A stretch of DNA of 64,000 nt from Verticillium longisporum (taxonomy: Eukaryota; Ascomycota; Sordariomycetes; Glomerellales; Plectosphaerellaceae), in contig JAETXT010000013.1 in NCBI GenBank assembly GCA_019188255.1, positions 1,116,001 through 1,180,000 of the forward strand. Direction: 5' to 3'. Made by a program: the position numbers and the translations under genes. The notes beneath the pieces are model-generated. The model did no database searches. It was not told the origin of the DNA and saw nothing but the letters and a program-made list of their open reading frames with translations. Of the stretch, positions 34,734 to 46,453 are shown piece after piece. Positions within the stretch are counted from its first letter, which is position 1. Every line of letters begins with the position of its first letter.

Positions 34734-35109
34734 ACCAGGGCGCTATTGATGTGCATGACGAGTTGACTCAGACTGAGACCAGGCTGCCGAGGCTCGTGAG
34801 GCTCATCATGTCTGTCCTGGCCATGGAACAACACAATTAGGGTGAAAGCTGGCGTCGCTAAATCCAGTTTCCTGTCTGATGACTGAGGTTTTGGAAGATC
34901 AGTATCCTTCAAGTATTTGTCGAATTCAACAAGGCCGACGTGCGAAGCAATCTCACATGCCGAGTTTACATTGAATAGACAGGCCATAGCTGCCCCACTT
35001 CTCTTCTGCATCAAGAAACCCTGACGATGGTAGTGAGAAAAACAACATCAATAGCTTTCCCATCCGTAGCCACAGGTTTGAAGCCATGTATCTAGCAGAT
35101 AGAGATGGG
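34734..35109. other. Short intergenic stretch
   Basis: 376 bp between two convergent 3' ends; nothing recognisable. Confidence 0.4.
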
Positions 35110-36186
35110 TCATTCGTCCTTGGGTTGACTGCTCAATCTGTTGAACCGCTCCATTTGCTCATCAAAGTTCAGTTCGGGATAGTCCAGCTCGTTCAACACC
35201 CGGCGGTCCATGTACTGCTGCATTCGAAGCCGCGGCTTCTGGGGCGGTGCCCTCTCCCAACTATCTCTGTACACTTTGTGGACCGGAATGGCGTCGCCTT
35301 GATCGATTCGCGTTCTGTTATCGGAAGAGGGTAGAATTGGAAGTGTTCCGTTGGGCCTTTCCCTTTGTTCCTCTGGATGCTTTTCCCTCGCCCGAAGGAA
35401 TTCGATAAGCCGGCTTTGCTGATCGTCGAGGAGCTGGCAAATTCGATACGTAATCTCGTCTCTCCCGCAATGAATATAAGCATTCGGCTCTATATCTTGC
35501 TCATTCCACGGAGACGAGTGGTCGAAAAGGATGACTCCTCCAAGGATTCGGTCCTCGGCCCAATATCCTACCATGTCTGCGATGCCGTCTGCATACTGTT
35601 CATGGGCAACGAAGTGCGACTGCGTGAACAGTGTGGGATGAGGAACTACGCGGGCCCACATATCAGGTGGACGCTCCCATGATGTGGCCTCATCTCGTCA
35701 AGATTGTCCGTAGTTGTGCGATCATATAAGCGTAGGTTGAGCTGGAATAAGAGAACGGCGATCTGATGAACCGCCGAGGACGTAAGCTCGAGGAGGCGAA
35801 GGGCAAAGCCGCGACTCGACGTTGACGACGATTGAAAAGATGGCAACAGCTGTGATCCGTCAGTTGCTGGCAAGAGATGAGATTGAAAGGACTTCATTCA
35901 CCTCGGGCTTGAAGACAAGAGCTTCTAACTTGAAATCATCTCAAAACTCTTCAGCCATGTCTCTCGCCCCCGGACAGAGCTCGACATGAGAGTTGATGGG
36001 GTGTTGTGGCGTCAGCTTGGTCCCTCGTGTGTCCCATGCTATGTCACAGATAGGAAGACCGTCAATGATCTGAGCAAATGTGACCAATGCTGCGTCGGTA
36101 GCCAGAACGTTGCCAAGGGCCTGTGACAAGGCATGGCGGTGCTCACCGTCAAGCCCTTCTACATTTGGGTCATGGCTTAAAGGCAT
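35110..36186 (-). pseudogene. Broken member of a fungal-specific family of unknown function
   Basis: Three collinear pieces on the minus strand. Piece 1 starts at ATG 36186 (PLSHDPNVEGLDGEHRHAL; TPQHPINSHVELCPGA) and ends at TGA 35941-35943. After that stop the frame continues to a possible 51-bp intron (GTGAAT...CACAG, about 35840-35890). Piece 2 (LLPSFQSSSTSSRGFALRLL; VLLFQLNLRLYDRTT) follows. Near 35690 the register shifts by -1 into piece 3 (WERPPDMWARVVPHPTLF; VGYWAEDRILGGVILFDHS; VYRDSWERAPPQKPR), which ends at 35110. I recognise the VHPTLF/ADMVGYWAEDRILGGV pattern from uncharacterised Fusarium-type proteins. One nonsense codon and one frameshift make a pseudogene likely, though either could be a sequencing error. 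Confidence 0.6.
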
Positions 36187-38856
36187 TTTTTGAGGCTGAA
36201 TAGAAAAATTCAAAGGTCAAGTGAGAACAACGGGAGACTCGTCTCTTAGGTATGTCTCATATCTAACCGCTTGACCTGGACATGGCGGGGGCGGGGAGGT
36301 TAAGTTTGAACCAACCAACCCGTCATGTGCCTAACGCGACAGTATCAGGCCAGCGCGCCACATGAGGACCTTTATTTCATCTTGCATGGCGCTTAACCTT
36401 GCGATTTGGTGATGGACTGTCAGATACGATCATTGAGGGAACCCGCGTTGGCGGCACCTGGCAAGCCGTGTTTCGTCGTTCTCTTTCAACCGCGAAAACA
36501 TGATCCGCCAAACTCGAAACGAATCAAAGTCAAAAGGTTTGTTTGTTGTCAGATCTTCATAGCTTCTTTCGAATTGTTTCAGCCAGAATTCTTGTTACTT
36601 CGGCAATGCAGTCAAGTTTCGGGCGCCCTATCTGATCTGTTTGGCTGTAGTGGCACACGCCGATCTAGGCAAAGTCGCCCATTTGCTCGCCTCAGATCCA
36701 AGCCTCCATTAGAAAGGCAACATGTCGACCAACTTTCGTCACAAAAATAGTCGATAATTTAGGGAGGAACATGAGTTTACTCGATGTAGTGCACTACTTT
36801 GCAATCCGGTCTCCTTGGTTACGGTTAGCTGGAACCAGATGAACAGGAATTCCTCAAACTTCCAGTTGAGGCTTACTCCCAGTTGACTCCTGCTACGCGT
36901 TCAGCCACGTCTTCGAAACCACATGGGTTACAGCTTTTTTTGACGACAACAAGTCGGTAGGCTCCTCATGTCACTGCGGTTGGTCGTCGAGTCCAGAATT
37001 ATCGCTGCCCCGAGACAATCTTCGGACGCCCATCGTCAACTTCTCTCCTTCGTGTTCGAGCTATCTTGATGAGACTTTCGAGCTGCCCTACTCCTGGCAT
37101 GTCGTAGTCGATTGCGTTGAACTAGATGTAATCTCGCTGCTTTGACCTAATGGAGAATCATTGGATGATTCTGGGGTACTCCTTAGTTTGGTTAGCCGAA
37201 GTGCAGGTTAAGAATACGGCAGTAATTGACCTGCTACTTCTGGAGACATGTCCAACCTTCAGTTGGAAACTACAACATCGGCTCCCCCAGCACCTATAGC
37301 AGTATTCAACCCCAGTATTTATCGTGAAGAAAGCCAACGTGCCTACCGGTGCCACCTCATGAGACGGAGAATTCCGCTACTTCAAAATGCGTGATGGGCG
37401 AATTTCTGCGAGCCGGAGCTTTCAATGGCTCCAGAGCTAAACAGGTAGCTCCCGTCCGGCATTGGGCCAGTCGGTTCACAGAAAATACCCGACTTTGAAA
37501 TTGCAACAAGCCCATCTCGTAAGAGGCGCACCGTTGGCTGCAAGATCACGCCACCCGATTGACAAAATCCAACCGCAGTTGAGTGGGTGAATGTAGTATG
37601 AACAAGATCAGCTTGTGGTGTGTCATTGTCTCCCCATGCACTACGACAAGCCCCCTTTTCACTCATGTCATTTTCCAGGAGGCCAATAGGTGCACACGAC
37701 GCTCAATTGACCTATTACCTCGCTTCTACTCGGGGGCAGAATGGACGTACAGCACAATACTAACCCAGACGGCACAAAGCTGCTTCAAGGGTTTCAAGGG
37801 CTCACAACCGAACTACCCTAGGTATCTCTGACTGGTTAGCCCATGCAAGCGGACGATCGGCAGGAATCGCGCGCCCACATGGAAGGGCCGAACTAGGTCC
37901 ATGGCAACATAACCGCTCAAGCAAGACAGGTAAAGGGCAAGCAAACGCCCCATGCAAAGCCGTTGAGGCTCCAACGGCACGGCCCAGAACGCGTAGAGGC
38001 GTCGCTCGGAGCTCGGGCATCTGCAGTGGATAAACAGGGCGATGTAGTCATCGTCACCATAACGATGCCAGGGGTCCCTGGTTCAAGGATGAGGTGCATT
38101 GGCGTGCCGGTCTGGCTGCGCTTCCATCCCCCCCCCCCTCGTTCGGCCCTTTCCAGGATCTGGCCCGCCTCCGCATTTTACTCCGCCGTCTCGACCTTGA
38201 GTTCCGCCCTTGGCCGCGTTAGACTCCGCATTCTGGCTGCCCACGGGGTGCCTCTGACGATGGGGAGGTCTGGCAGATCTTTCGCCCCCTCCCCGCGCCC
38301 ACCGGCCATGACAGCGGCCTTGAACTTCCTAATCTGGGGAAGCTTTCCTTCCCACCCCTTCCGCCTCTCGCTGAAATACCGGCCGTATCTCGCTTCTACT
38401 ACGGGGCTGGGCGTTTTCATATGAGCTTGGAGGTGCAAGTGGAAGCCACCCGCGAGGCTTGAAAGGCCCCGGACTCGTCCCCCATGGGAGGTGAGAGGGG
38501 AAGGCGGGGAGGGGAAAGGGGATCCAGGATGGAGATGGCTGGCAACGTGCTGCTCATGCATGACGTCGTGGTTGCTACCTTGGCCTGGTTCGCCGTGACC
38601 CTCTACGAGGCCGGACCTTTTACCCAGGTACCACACTGGCGATGGGGTGCAGACGTTCGGCGCGTTGCATCGCGCTGCATCGTGGGATCCTCTAACCCTG
38701 ACCTTGTCCTACCTTGCCTCGCTAGCTAGCCAAGCCTCCGGCTCGGCCGCTCTCATCCTGAATCTCTTGCAGATCCCTCTGCATTGGTAGGCAGACGAGG
38801 TACACATTGCTCGGAATGCGGTGCCCAGACAGCTGGGTCGGGGCGGGAGGGTGCTG
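36187..38856. other. Gene-poor interval with promoter of the alpha-glucosidase gene
   Basis: About 2.7 kb without a recognisable gene; frames of up to 153 codons (37963-38424 plus, 38178-38636 minus) have no domain. The last 450 bp contain CreA-like SYGGRG matches (GCGGGG at about 38504-38509, CCCCGG at about 38467-38472), compatible with carbon repression of the downstream glycosidase, but such short motifs are common in GC-rich DNA. Confidence 0.4.
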
Positions 38857-38862
38857 TATAAA
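38857..38862 (+). promoter_or_regulatory. TATA box of the GH31 gene
   Basis: TATAAA 60 bp upstream of the start codon at 38922, in a plausible position for a short-leader gene. Motif-based call. Confidence 0.5.
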
Positions 38863-38921
38863 TTGAAGTGGCTTCCCCCGCGATCTGAACTCATGCTGCA
38901 ACCCCCACCAGTCACTTCAAG

Positions 38922-41720
38922 ATGCATTACTGGAAGACCCTGCTCGTTCCCGGTGTGGCCGCGGCGGCCGTGCTCAAGAGGGACTCCCCAGACTACGACA
39001 AGCTTGCCGATTGTCCCGGCTATGCTGCCTCGAACGTCAAGACGACCGGCAACGGTCTGACTGCCGAGCTGAAGCTCGCTGGCCCGGCTTGTAACACATA
39101 CGGCACCGACCTCGAGGAGCTTACTCTGTCGGTCACCTACGAGAGCGGTTCGTTTAATCCTGCCATCTCACTTCACATGGCTGTGGCTGACTTCGTGACC
39201 AGAGTCCCGTATTCACGTCAAGATCCAGGACCCTGCGGACCAGGTTTACCAGGTCCCCGAGTCTGTCTTCCCCCGGCCCGACGAGGGCTCCTTCTCGGGT
39301 GACGCCAAGATCAAGTTTGACTACACCGAGGAGCCCTTTGCCTTCACCATCAAGAGGTCGGATACGGATGAGGTTCTCTTCGACACCTCGGCCGCCTCGA
39401 TCGTCTTCGAGTCGCAGTACCTCCGCCTGAGGACGAGCCTGCCCGAGGACCCTTACCTCTACGGCCTCGGCGAGCACACCGACCCCTTCCGCCTCAACAC
39501 GACCAACTACATCCGCACGCTGTGGAACCGTGACAGCTATGGTGTTCCGTACGGCAGCAACCTGTACGGCAGCCACCCCTTCTACATCGAGCAGCGTGAG
39601 ACGGGCACCCACGGCGTCTTCCTCCTCAACTCGAACGGCATGGACGTCATGGTCAACAAGGACGACGCCGGTCAGTACCTCGAGTACAACACGCTCGGTG
39701 GCGTGCTCGACTTCTGGTTCCTCTCCGGTCCCTCGCCCGTCGACGTCGTCAAGCAGTACTCGGACATTGTCGGTCTGCCCTCGCTCCAGCCCTACTGGGG
39801 TCTCGGCTTCCACCAGTGCCGCTACGGCTACCGTGACGCCTTTGACGTCGCCGAGGTCGTCTACAACTACAGCCAGGCCGGCATCCCCCTGGAGAGCATG
39901 TGGGCCGACATTGGCTACTTGGACGCCGCCAAGGTGTTCACCCTCGTCACCCGCCGCTACCCCATCGAGAAGGTCCGCCAGTTCGTCGACTACCCCCACG
40001 AGCACGGCCAGCACAACATTGTCATGGTTGACCCGGCCGTCGCCTACGAGGAGTCGGACATTGTCAACCGCGGCCGTCAGGACGACATTTGGCTGCAGCA
40101 CCCCAACGGCTCCGAGTACCTCGGCGTCGTCTGGCCCGGCGTCACCATCTTCCCTGATTGGTTTGCCGAGAACATCACCAAGTACTGGAACAACGAGTTT
40201 GACATCTTCTTCGACAAGGATACGGGTGTTGACATTGACGGTCTGTGGATCGACATGAACGAGCCCGCCAACTTCTGCAACGGTCTCTGCGACGATCCCT
40301 TTGGCGACGCCGTCGGCTACCCGCCCGAGCCCCCCGCCGTCCGCGAGAACCCCCGCGCCCTGCCCGGCTTTGGCTGTGAATTCCAGCTCCCCGGTGCCTG
40401 CGACGGCAGCGCCGAGCGCCGCCAGATCGAGGCTCACCCCGCCCGCCCCCGCGCCGCCGGCGCCGAGACGTCTTCGCTCGAGGTCCGCCAGACCGGCTCG
40501 GGCGACCGCAAGGGTCTCCCCGACCGCGACCTCCTGTACCCCAAGTACGCGATCCACAACGACGCGGCGGGGCCCGACGTGTCGTGGAACGCGGACCGCG
40601 GCGGCCTCTCCTTTAAGACGGTCAAGACGGACATTGCGCACCAGAACGGCCTCGTCATGTACGACACGCACAACCTCTACGGCGCCATGATGGGCAAGGC
40701 GTCGCGCAACGCCATGATGGCGCGCCGCGAGGCCTGCGGCCCTTCATCATCACGCGCAGCACGTTCCCCGGCGACGGCAAGGCCGTGGGCCACTGGCTCG
40801 GCGACAACCTCTCGCAGTGGGACCACTACCGGTTCGCCATCTACACGACCATGACCTTCTCGGCGCTCTACCAGTTCCCCATGGCCGGCTCGGACGTGTG
40901 CGGCTTCGGTGGCGATGCCACCGAGCAGCTCTGCGCGCGCTGGGCCTCGCTCGGCGCCTTCTTCACCTTCTACCGCAACCACAACGGCATTGACTCCATC
41001 TCTCAGGAGTTCTACCGCTGGCCCGCCGTCGCCGAGTCGGCCCGCAAGGCCATCGACATCCGCTACCGCCTGCTCGACTACATCTACACGGCCATTTACA
41101 AGGCCACCGTCGACGGCAGCCCGACGCTGAACCCCATGTACTTTGTCTACCCCGAGGACCGCGCCACTTGGGCCCTGCAGCACCAGTTCTTCTACGGCGA
41201 CGCCGTCCTCGTCGCCCCCGTCACCGAGCAGGACGCCACGAGCGTCGACGTCTACCTGCCCAAGGACACCTTCTACGACTGGTACACCCACCGCCCCGTC
41301 CGCGGCAAGGGCGCCCTGCACACCTTTGAGGACCAGGACGTCACCGACATCCCGCTGCTCATCCGCTCCGGCAAGATCCTGCCGCTGCGCGTCGCCTCGG
41401 CCAACACGACGACGGCGCTGCGCCAGAACGACTTTGAGCTGCTCGTCACCCTCGACGTCGACGGCCAGGCCAGCGGCGCGCTGTACCTCGACGACGGCGT
41501 GTCGCTCGTCCAGCAGGGCCACACCCTCATCGACTTTACCTTTGAGAACGGCGTGCTCTCCCTCGACGGCACCTTTGGCTACGAGGTCGACGTCAAGATT
41601 GTCAAGGTCAAGGTCCTCGGCGCCTCGTGCCGCACCGGTGCGGGCAAGGAGGGCCGCGGCAGCAAGACGGTCAAGGTTGACCTGTCGCTGAACAAGGCGG
41701 GCTCCGTCAAGGTGTGGTGA
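38922..41720 (+). CDS. Secreted GH31 alpha-glucosidase, one apparent -1 frameshift
   Basis: Exons are 38922-39147 and 39203-41720; the 55-bp intron (GTTCGT...CAG) joins TYESE to SRIHVKIQDPADQVY. About 914 aa if the frameshift is repaired. A signal peptide (about residues 1-17) is followed by a KR dibasic site, typical of secreted fungal enzymes. It hydrolyses terminal alpha-1,4-glucose from maltose and maltodextrins. The GH31 signatures are clear: LYGLGEHTDPFRL, the nucleophile Asp near residue 426 in GLWIDMNEPANF, and the acid/base Asp in GHWLGDNLSQW. N-terminal and distal beta domains flank the barrel. At the CCC run 40740-40742 the frame shifts by -1: REACG continues as PFIITRSTFPGDG only if one C is missing. 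Both halves are fully conserved, so an assembly error is favoured. Confidence 0.9.
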
Positions 41721-42645
41721 ACATGACCAGATGCGAGCCTCTGTCGTCTCGGTAAGAGCAGGGCTTGGACACGAGTTTATGAGATGCACCGGATTTCGAT
41801 TCTCATGTGAGGTCGGGTGAACGATTTGCTGTGGAATAAAAACCTCAAGAATTGAATAACAATCCATAAAACAAAGTCTCGTATTTTTTCCGCGCCTTGA
41901 TACCTCTGCCGTGATAATAGGCGTACTTGACATGTCATCGTGTGCTTCGCTCCTGGAGACCTACAATAGCTAGCCGTGGGCCAAAGATTAACCCATCAAG
42001 TCTTACCAAGTCTACTCCTGAATCAAATGTCCAGAGTGCTGCCCATTTCCGGTTATTCTTACTTAGCCACACCTGAATCCACAAGACTGACGGGCTTGTA
42101 GTCCACCCTCGGCGTTCATGGACAGACCACTAATATTGAAAAGTAACGCCTCTTTCTCTCCTGCGATTCGACACAGACGCCCAGGCATTGGTATTTCATG
42201 CCTGGTCGCATTTCATATGATCTTGCGGGACGAGCTTGATGAGTGGCATTGCGTAATTCTCACCAGTAAACATGATACCGCCGCCAGCAGTACCCTTCTC
42301 CTTATTGCTTATATCTGGCTCTATCTCACTGCTGTCACAGTTTTTCATTCACAAAGGAAATTACGTTGAGAGGCCTCTTGTTAATTTGAATTCTGTCGAT
42401 CGGTTCATGTGCCCTGACCAGGAGGGAACGATTCAGTAGCCTCACAACGGACGACAGTCAAATCGGCGAAGAGCGCGCTCTCAGGCTCAAGTGTGCGCCT
42501 GCATCTTGTATGCCGAAGGGCTCAAGAATGAGTCGTGGAGGCAACTGCACTATCTGAGCGCGGATGCTTCGCAGAAGAACTTGCAGATCTTGCGAGCGAG
42601 GAATGATGCGGACTTTCGGATCCGCGGGGAGAAAAGGAGGATTTC
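41721..42645. other. Intergenic stretch without gene
   Basis: About 0.9 kb of lower GC content than the flanking genes; nothing recognised. Confidence 0.4.
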
Positions 42646-43560
42646 TCAGGGCGTGTAGATTTGAAACCGCATGTCTTCTTCATCCAGATTGTCTGAGTGT
42701 GATTCCGGAAACGCCCACTGGTAGAGGTTAGCTAGATACGAGGGATGGCAGGGATGGGTATCTGGTTTGTCACAGTCCTCGTGATCAGGGGTATCCGATA
42801 TCTACAACGTGTCTAGCGATATTCGTTCTTCGGAGGTCTCTTCAAGACCACCATCCACCAAAAACTTGACCTTCCTTTGTTCTTCAGAACCAGTAGTTGA
42901 TCCGTCCTGTTTGTAAGGTCTTGCATTGGGGGAATTCGAAGGTGACATATTTGCCCAAGTACGACCGGCGTCTGGTCGATGATCATGCTTCCAGATACCT
43001 ACGCTGGGAAGCTTATGGGCAGATATATCCAGCAAGAACTTCGAGTTGCATTGGTTCTTGACGCCCCTGCTCTACCAAACCTCTTCAAGAACCTTTTATA
43101 GAAGAATAGGAGAACCTCTTCGTGTCGGCCAAAAGTCTTGGACAAGACTGACGAGATTCTCTGGGTGCTCGAGGAAGTCGCTGTTCATGCCATCGCTATA
43201 ATTCATTGATATTCCGAGGCTCCCAGGATACCTGTTCGGAACGTTTGTTTCTAGAGGGAAGGGGTCTTCAGGATCTGAGGGAGCGTGAGTGATTGCACCG
43301 AAACGTGTGGTGAGGCGGGGTGTCCCACGGCGCGCCTCCCAAAGCTCTGTGCACGCCCAGAGCACGACGTAGCCAAGATACGCCTTGTTCACCATAGCCG
43401 GGGCGGATTTCTGGTAAAGGATGCACATAAATGTCTCGTGGGAGTCCTCCGGTTGCGGAACGTCTTCCTAGAGAGCAATGCGCCAGTACAGCTCAACATC
43501 AGATGGAAACTTCACATTGTTGTAGGAGGGTTCATCCAACCATGGGATGAATTACTTTTC
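42646..43560 (-). pseudogene. Decayed or multi-exon gene of unknown family
   Basis: One minus-strand frame reads as protein-like sequence for about 300 codons but is cut by stops at about 43467 (TAG), 43096 (TAA), about 43075 (TAG) and 42802 (TAG). Coherent blocks are FIPWLDEPSYNNVKFPSD, VELYWRIAL, EDVPQPEDSHETFMCILY, AYLGYVVLWACTELWEARR, RFGAITHAPSDPEDPFPL, SLGISMNYSDGMNSDFLEHP and, at the end, CHPSYLANLYQWAFPESHSD with stop at 42646. Some stops could be 3' splice sites (CTCTCTAG at 43467, GGTTTGGTAG near 43075), so an intron-containing gene is possible. Its lower GC suggests age or a different origin. I do not recognise the family. Confidence 0.4.
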
Positions 43561-44101
43561 AAGGGAGCATCGAGATGGAGCAGTTGCTGACGGTACACTT
43601 CTTATCTTGAGGTCGTCACAAAGGCCATGGGCGCGTGTATGAAAATGCAGTACAGAAAATCCAATACAAGGGGTCATCGGCTAAGAACTAATGTCGCAGA
43701 ATCAGCTCCCGAGCCAACCGTCTAATGCCCAGCCAACCACCATGTCCCTGAGGAAGCAGTCATGAGAGGAGACGTGGCAAGGTGAATATGCATGCATTTC
43801 AATCAGACTTGATTCAAAAGGACTCTTTGCTAAGCCTCTCTGTGCAGTCTACATGTCAATACAGAGTCCACAGTCATCGTTCCCGCAGGCACAAGTTTTA
43901 TGTCTTCACAAGGATGGGCTGCCAAGATGTCATTTATTCCGACAAGCAAAGTAAACAAATTAAGGTATGTCCGCTCCTTCATTTCAAATGCCGCCACAGG
44001 CTCATAATGTGGTGCTGCTGTTCCCAATCGTGTCCTCCCACCAACCCTAACCCTTACCCCTATCTAAGCCCCCACAAAGCCTGCTCAATACCCGAACCCC
44101 C
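43561..44101. other. Intergenic stretch without gene
   Basis: About 540 bp; no domain, RNA or repeat seen. It holds the 3' flank of the ceramidase gene (TAACCCTTACCCC near 44048-44060 is a short chance-like run). Confidence 0.35.
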
Positions 44102-46453
44102 TCAAACCAGATTAAAGCTCCCAGTGACGCCCTCAAAGGCACGAATGCTGCCCAAGAGACTCTTCGAGTTACCATAGTACCGAATCCGATACGTCCCCGC
44201 CGCAGCCGCCGAGCCGCCCTCCGCCGTCTCCCACCGGATCGTCACCTCGCTGTGTCCCAGCAGCCAGTCGGTCCGCGCCCACTCGTACACGAGAAACCAG
44301 TCGGCATCGTCCCGCACCTTGCTCCACGTCCCGTCCGCCGCGCGTCTCTCGACGGCGGCATACGTGCCCTCGAGACGGAGGTCGTTCCGTGGGTTCGCGC
44401 CCTGGAACTTGACCACAACCTCCGACCCGCGGGCGTAGCTCGCCGAGGGGGCCGTGATGACGGCGCCAAAAGCCCGTCCCGCGAGCGCGCCGTCCGTGAC
44501 AACGCCCGTGTAGAAGTTAAGCGAGTTGGCGCGGATGTCGGGCGGCGCAGGGCCCGCGGGCGGCAGCGTCGTGGCGCCGGGGGCGAGGTGCGGGGGGTTC
44601 GAGATGGGGGGTTGATGTAGGCGTCGAGCGTGTAGCGGCCGTAGAAGGTTGAAGCGCCTTCGTAGCGCTGGACATCGTACTCTTCGCGGGTTGTGACGTA
44701 GTGCTGCACCCGTTAGTCGGCGTCACATAAGGGGGGATGATTTTGGTCAACAGGCGGGACCAGAAAAGGGGCCAACGTACCGAGTATGTGTTTGCTGGAC
44801 CGCCGAGCACAACGAGAGGGCTTCCGCCCGTGATGCTACCCGAAGCCGCCGCCACGGCCTCTCTCCATCGCCTGCCCGCCATGGTCGTCGTCTCAGCACT
44901 GCCGACAACGAGAACAAGCTGCCCTACACGCAGGGTCTGAATATCGACAATGTTTGGGCTCCACGCGTACGGAGTGTTCACGCCACCGACGTCAAGCAAG
45001 ATGGGCTTCGGCTCCTGGCACGCCTGTTGCTCAGCTGACGGCGCCCGCAGAATGCCACCAACGACTCGCCACAAGGGATTCTCTCCCGTCGAGTCGCCCT
45101 GCGTGAAGTCAAAGGCGCCAGGACCGTCGGTCGTGCCAGCGGCGAAGGAGTAGCCAAGGGAGGCCGGGCACGTCTGTACCTCTTCACCCGAAGGCAGGCG
45201 GAACTTGGAAAAGGTCATGTTATGGAAGAAGTGGAAGGACTTGACAGTCGGGCCCGTGATGGGCGTCGATCTAGAGCCGAGCGCATCCTGGTCAAGTTAG
45301 TCTTCTCGTACTCTGACATGGTACGAACGCGATGGCAAGACAGCTTACAAAAATGGCCTTGGCGCCAACATACTGCCTCCTCCCAATCTCGTAAGCGCTC
45401 GAAACACCGAGATCCAGCTTTCTGAACTCGGGGCCCCGCCCACGGCATGACTGCGAGAGGCCGTCGGCACAAGTGCTCGTCTCAAAGTCGCACTGCTGGC
45501 CCGACCCGTCATCGCACCAGGCACCGAGAACATTGGGCGTCGTATCGGCATGGTTCGCCTGGGCAAATCCAGCGACGAATCCGCCACCAAGCTCCTTCTC
45601 AAAAAGCCACGACGCCACGCCCTTGTTGTCGCCCGCCACCTTGGTGTTGTTCTGCAGCATGGACGTCGGGTGCACGGCGAGCCAGTTGAGCACACCGAGG
45701 GCCTTGTTGTCCAAGGCGCGGCGGAAGCGCAGCAGCGTCATGGTCTTGTCGACATCTCCAGCGTAGCGCGCACGCTCGGCAGCCGGGTTCTGGAGGTAGG
45801 CCCAGGGGCTGCGGTTAATGGCGGCGTTGGGGACCTCTCCTGTACCAAAGTCGAGGTAACCCTAGGAAACGTCAGTCTTTTCGTATAACCAACCAGACGA
45901 CACAACTCACCTCTGCTAAGGACTCGTGCGCCCTCTTGATGGACAGAACAGCACCATCGACGATGGCCTGATAGCTCTGTCTGTCGAATCCCAAGTTTGT
46001 AACTTGGGGCAGCAAGTAGTTGAAAAAGGCTCCCGGTCCAGCGTGGCTGTGAGAGCCCGTCACGGCAATGTTGTTCTTGTTGTACACGGCGTACGCAGGG
46101 CCCAGCGCCGCGACGCCCTCGAGAATGCCCCTTCTTACGGCCGTGTCACCCGTCTGCGTGTCAAGAACAAGGTAGACGAACCTGTCAGCGGGCTTGGAGG
46201 CGTCGCCAACAATGAAGGCACGGCTGTACAGTCGCTGGCGCAAGCCGGTGCCCTTCTGATCGAGGTCAGCATAGCCGGCAAAGCCAATCTCAACGACGGG
46301 GCCCGTTATGTCGGCTTTGCCGACGCCGAGGAGGTACTTGGAGCCAGAAGCCTGGCGACGCTCATTGATGAAGTCATCACCAAGCGTGGCCGCCGTGGCG
46401 AAGCTCAGGAAGAGAGAGAGGAGGAGGGCGTAGAGGGGCAGCCTTGACAGCAT
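44102..46453 (-). CDS. Neutral ceramidase (secreted), one apparent -1 frameshift
   Basis: Predicted 721 aa from exons 46453-45911, 45861-45349, 45287-44781 and 44703-44102 (introns 49, 61 and 77 bp). It hydrolyses ceramide to sphingosine and fatty acid. A signal peptide covers about residues 1-21 (LYALLLSLFLSFATA). The N-terminal catalytic domain has GKADITGPVVEIGFAGYA and the zinc-site TGSHSHAGPGA. The C-terminal domain is beta-sandwich-like (VVVKFQGANPRNDLRLEG; DWFLVYEW). An upstream in-frame ATG at 46489 exists, but the ATG at 46453 gives the better signal peptide. The amidase hexapeptide, GDVSPN in characterised enzymes, reads ADTTPN here, with Thr at the nucleophile Ser position. At the six-base C run (44606-44611) one missing C breaks the frame inside INPPISNPPHLAPG; the rest is intact. 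Confidence 0.88.

Noticed and set aside
37963..38636. Overlapping 150-codon frames on both strands upstream of the GH31 gene
   Set aside because: No domains; both fall in GC-rich promoter-like DNA, and overlap on opposite strands argues for chance.
39154..40671. A 505-codon minus-strand frame opposite the alpha-glucosidase
   Set aside because: Val/Leu/Asp-rich antisense shadow of strongly conserved GH31 codons; no domain. The same applies to long frames opposite the FLVCR-like (6356-7690), Qcr6 (14642-15496) and ceramidase genes.
20113..44101. Possible secondary-metabolite or siderophore gene cluster around the transporter
   Set aside because: No NRPS, PKS, hydroxylase or acyltransferase genes are present; the neighbours are unrelated housekeeping or decayed genes.
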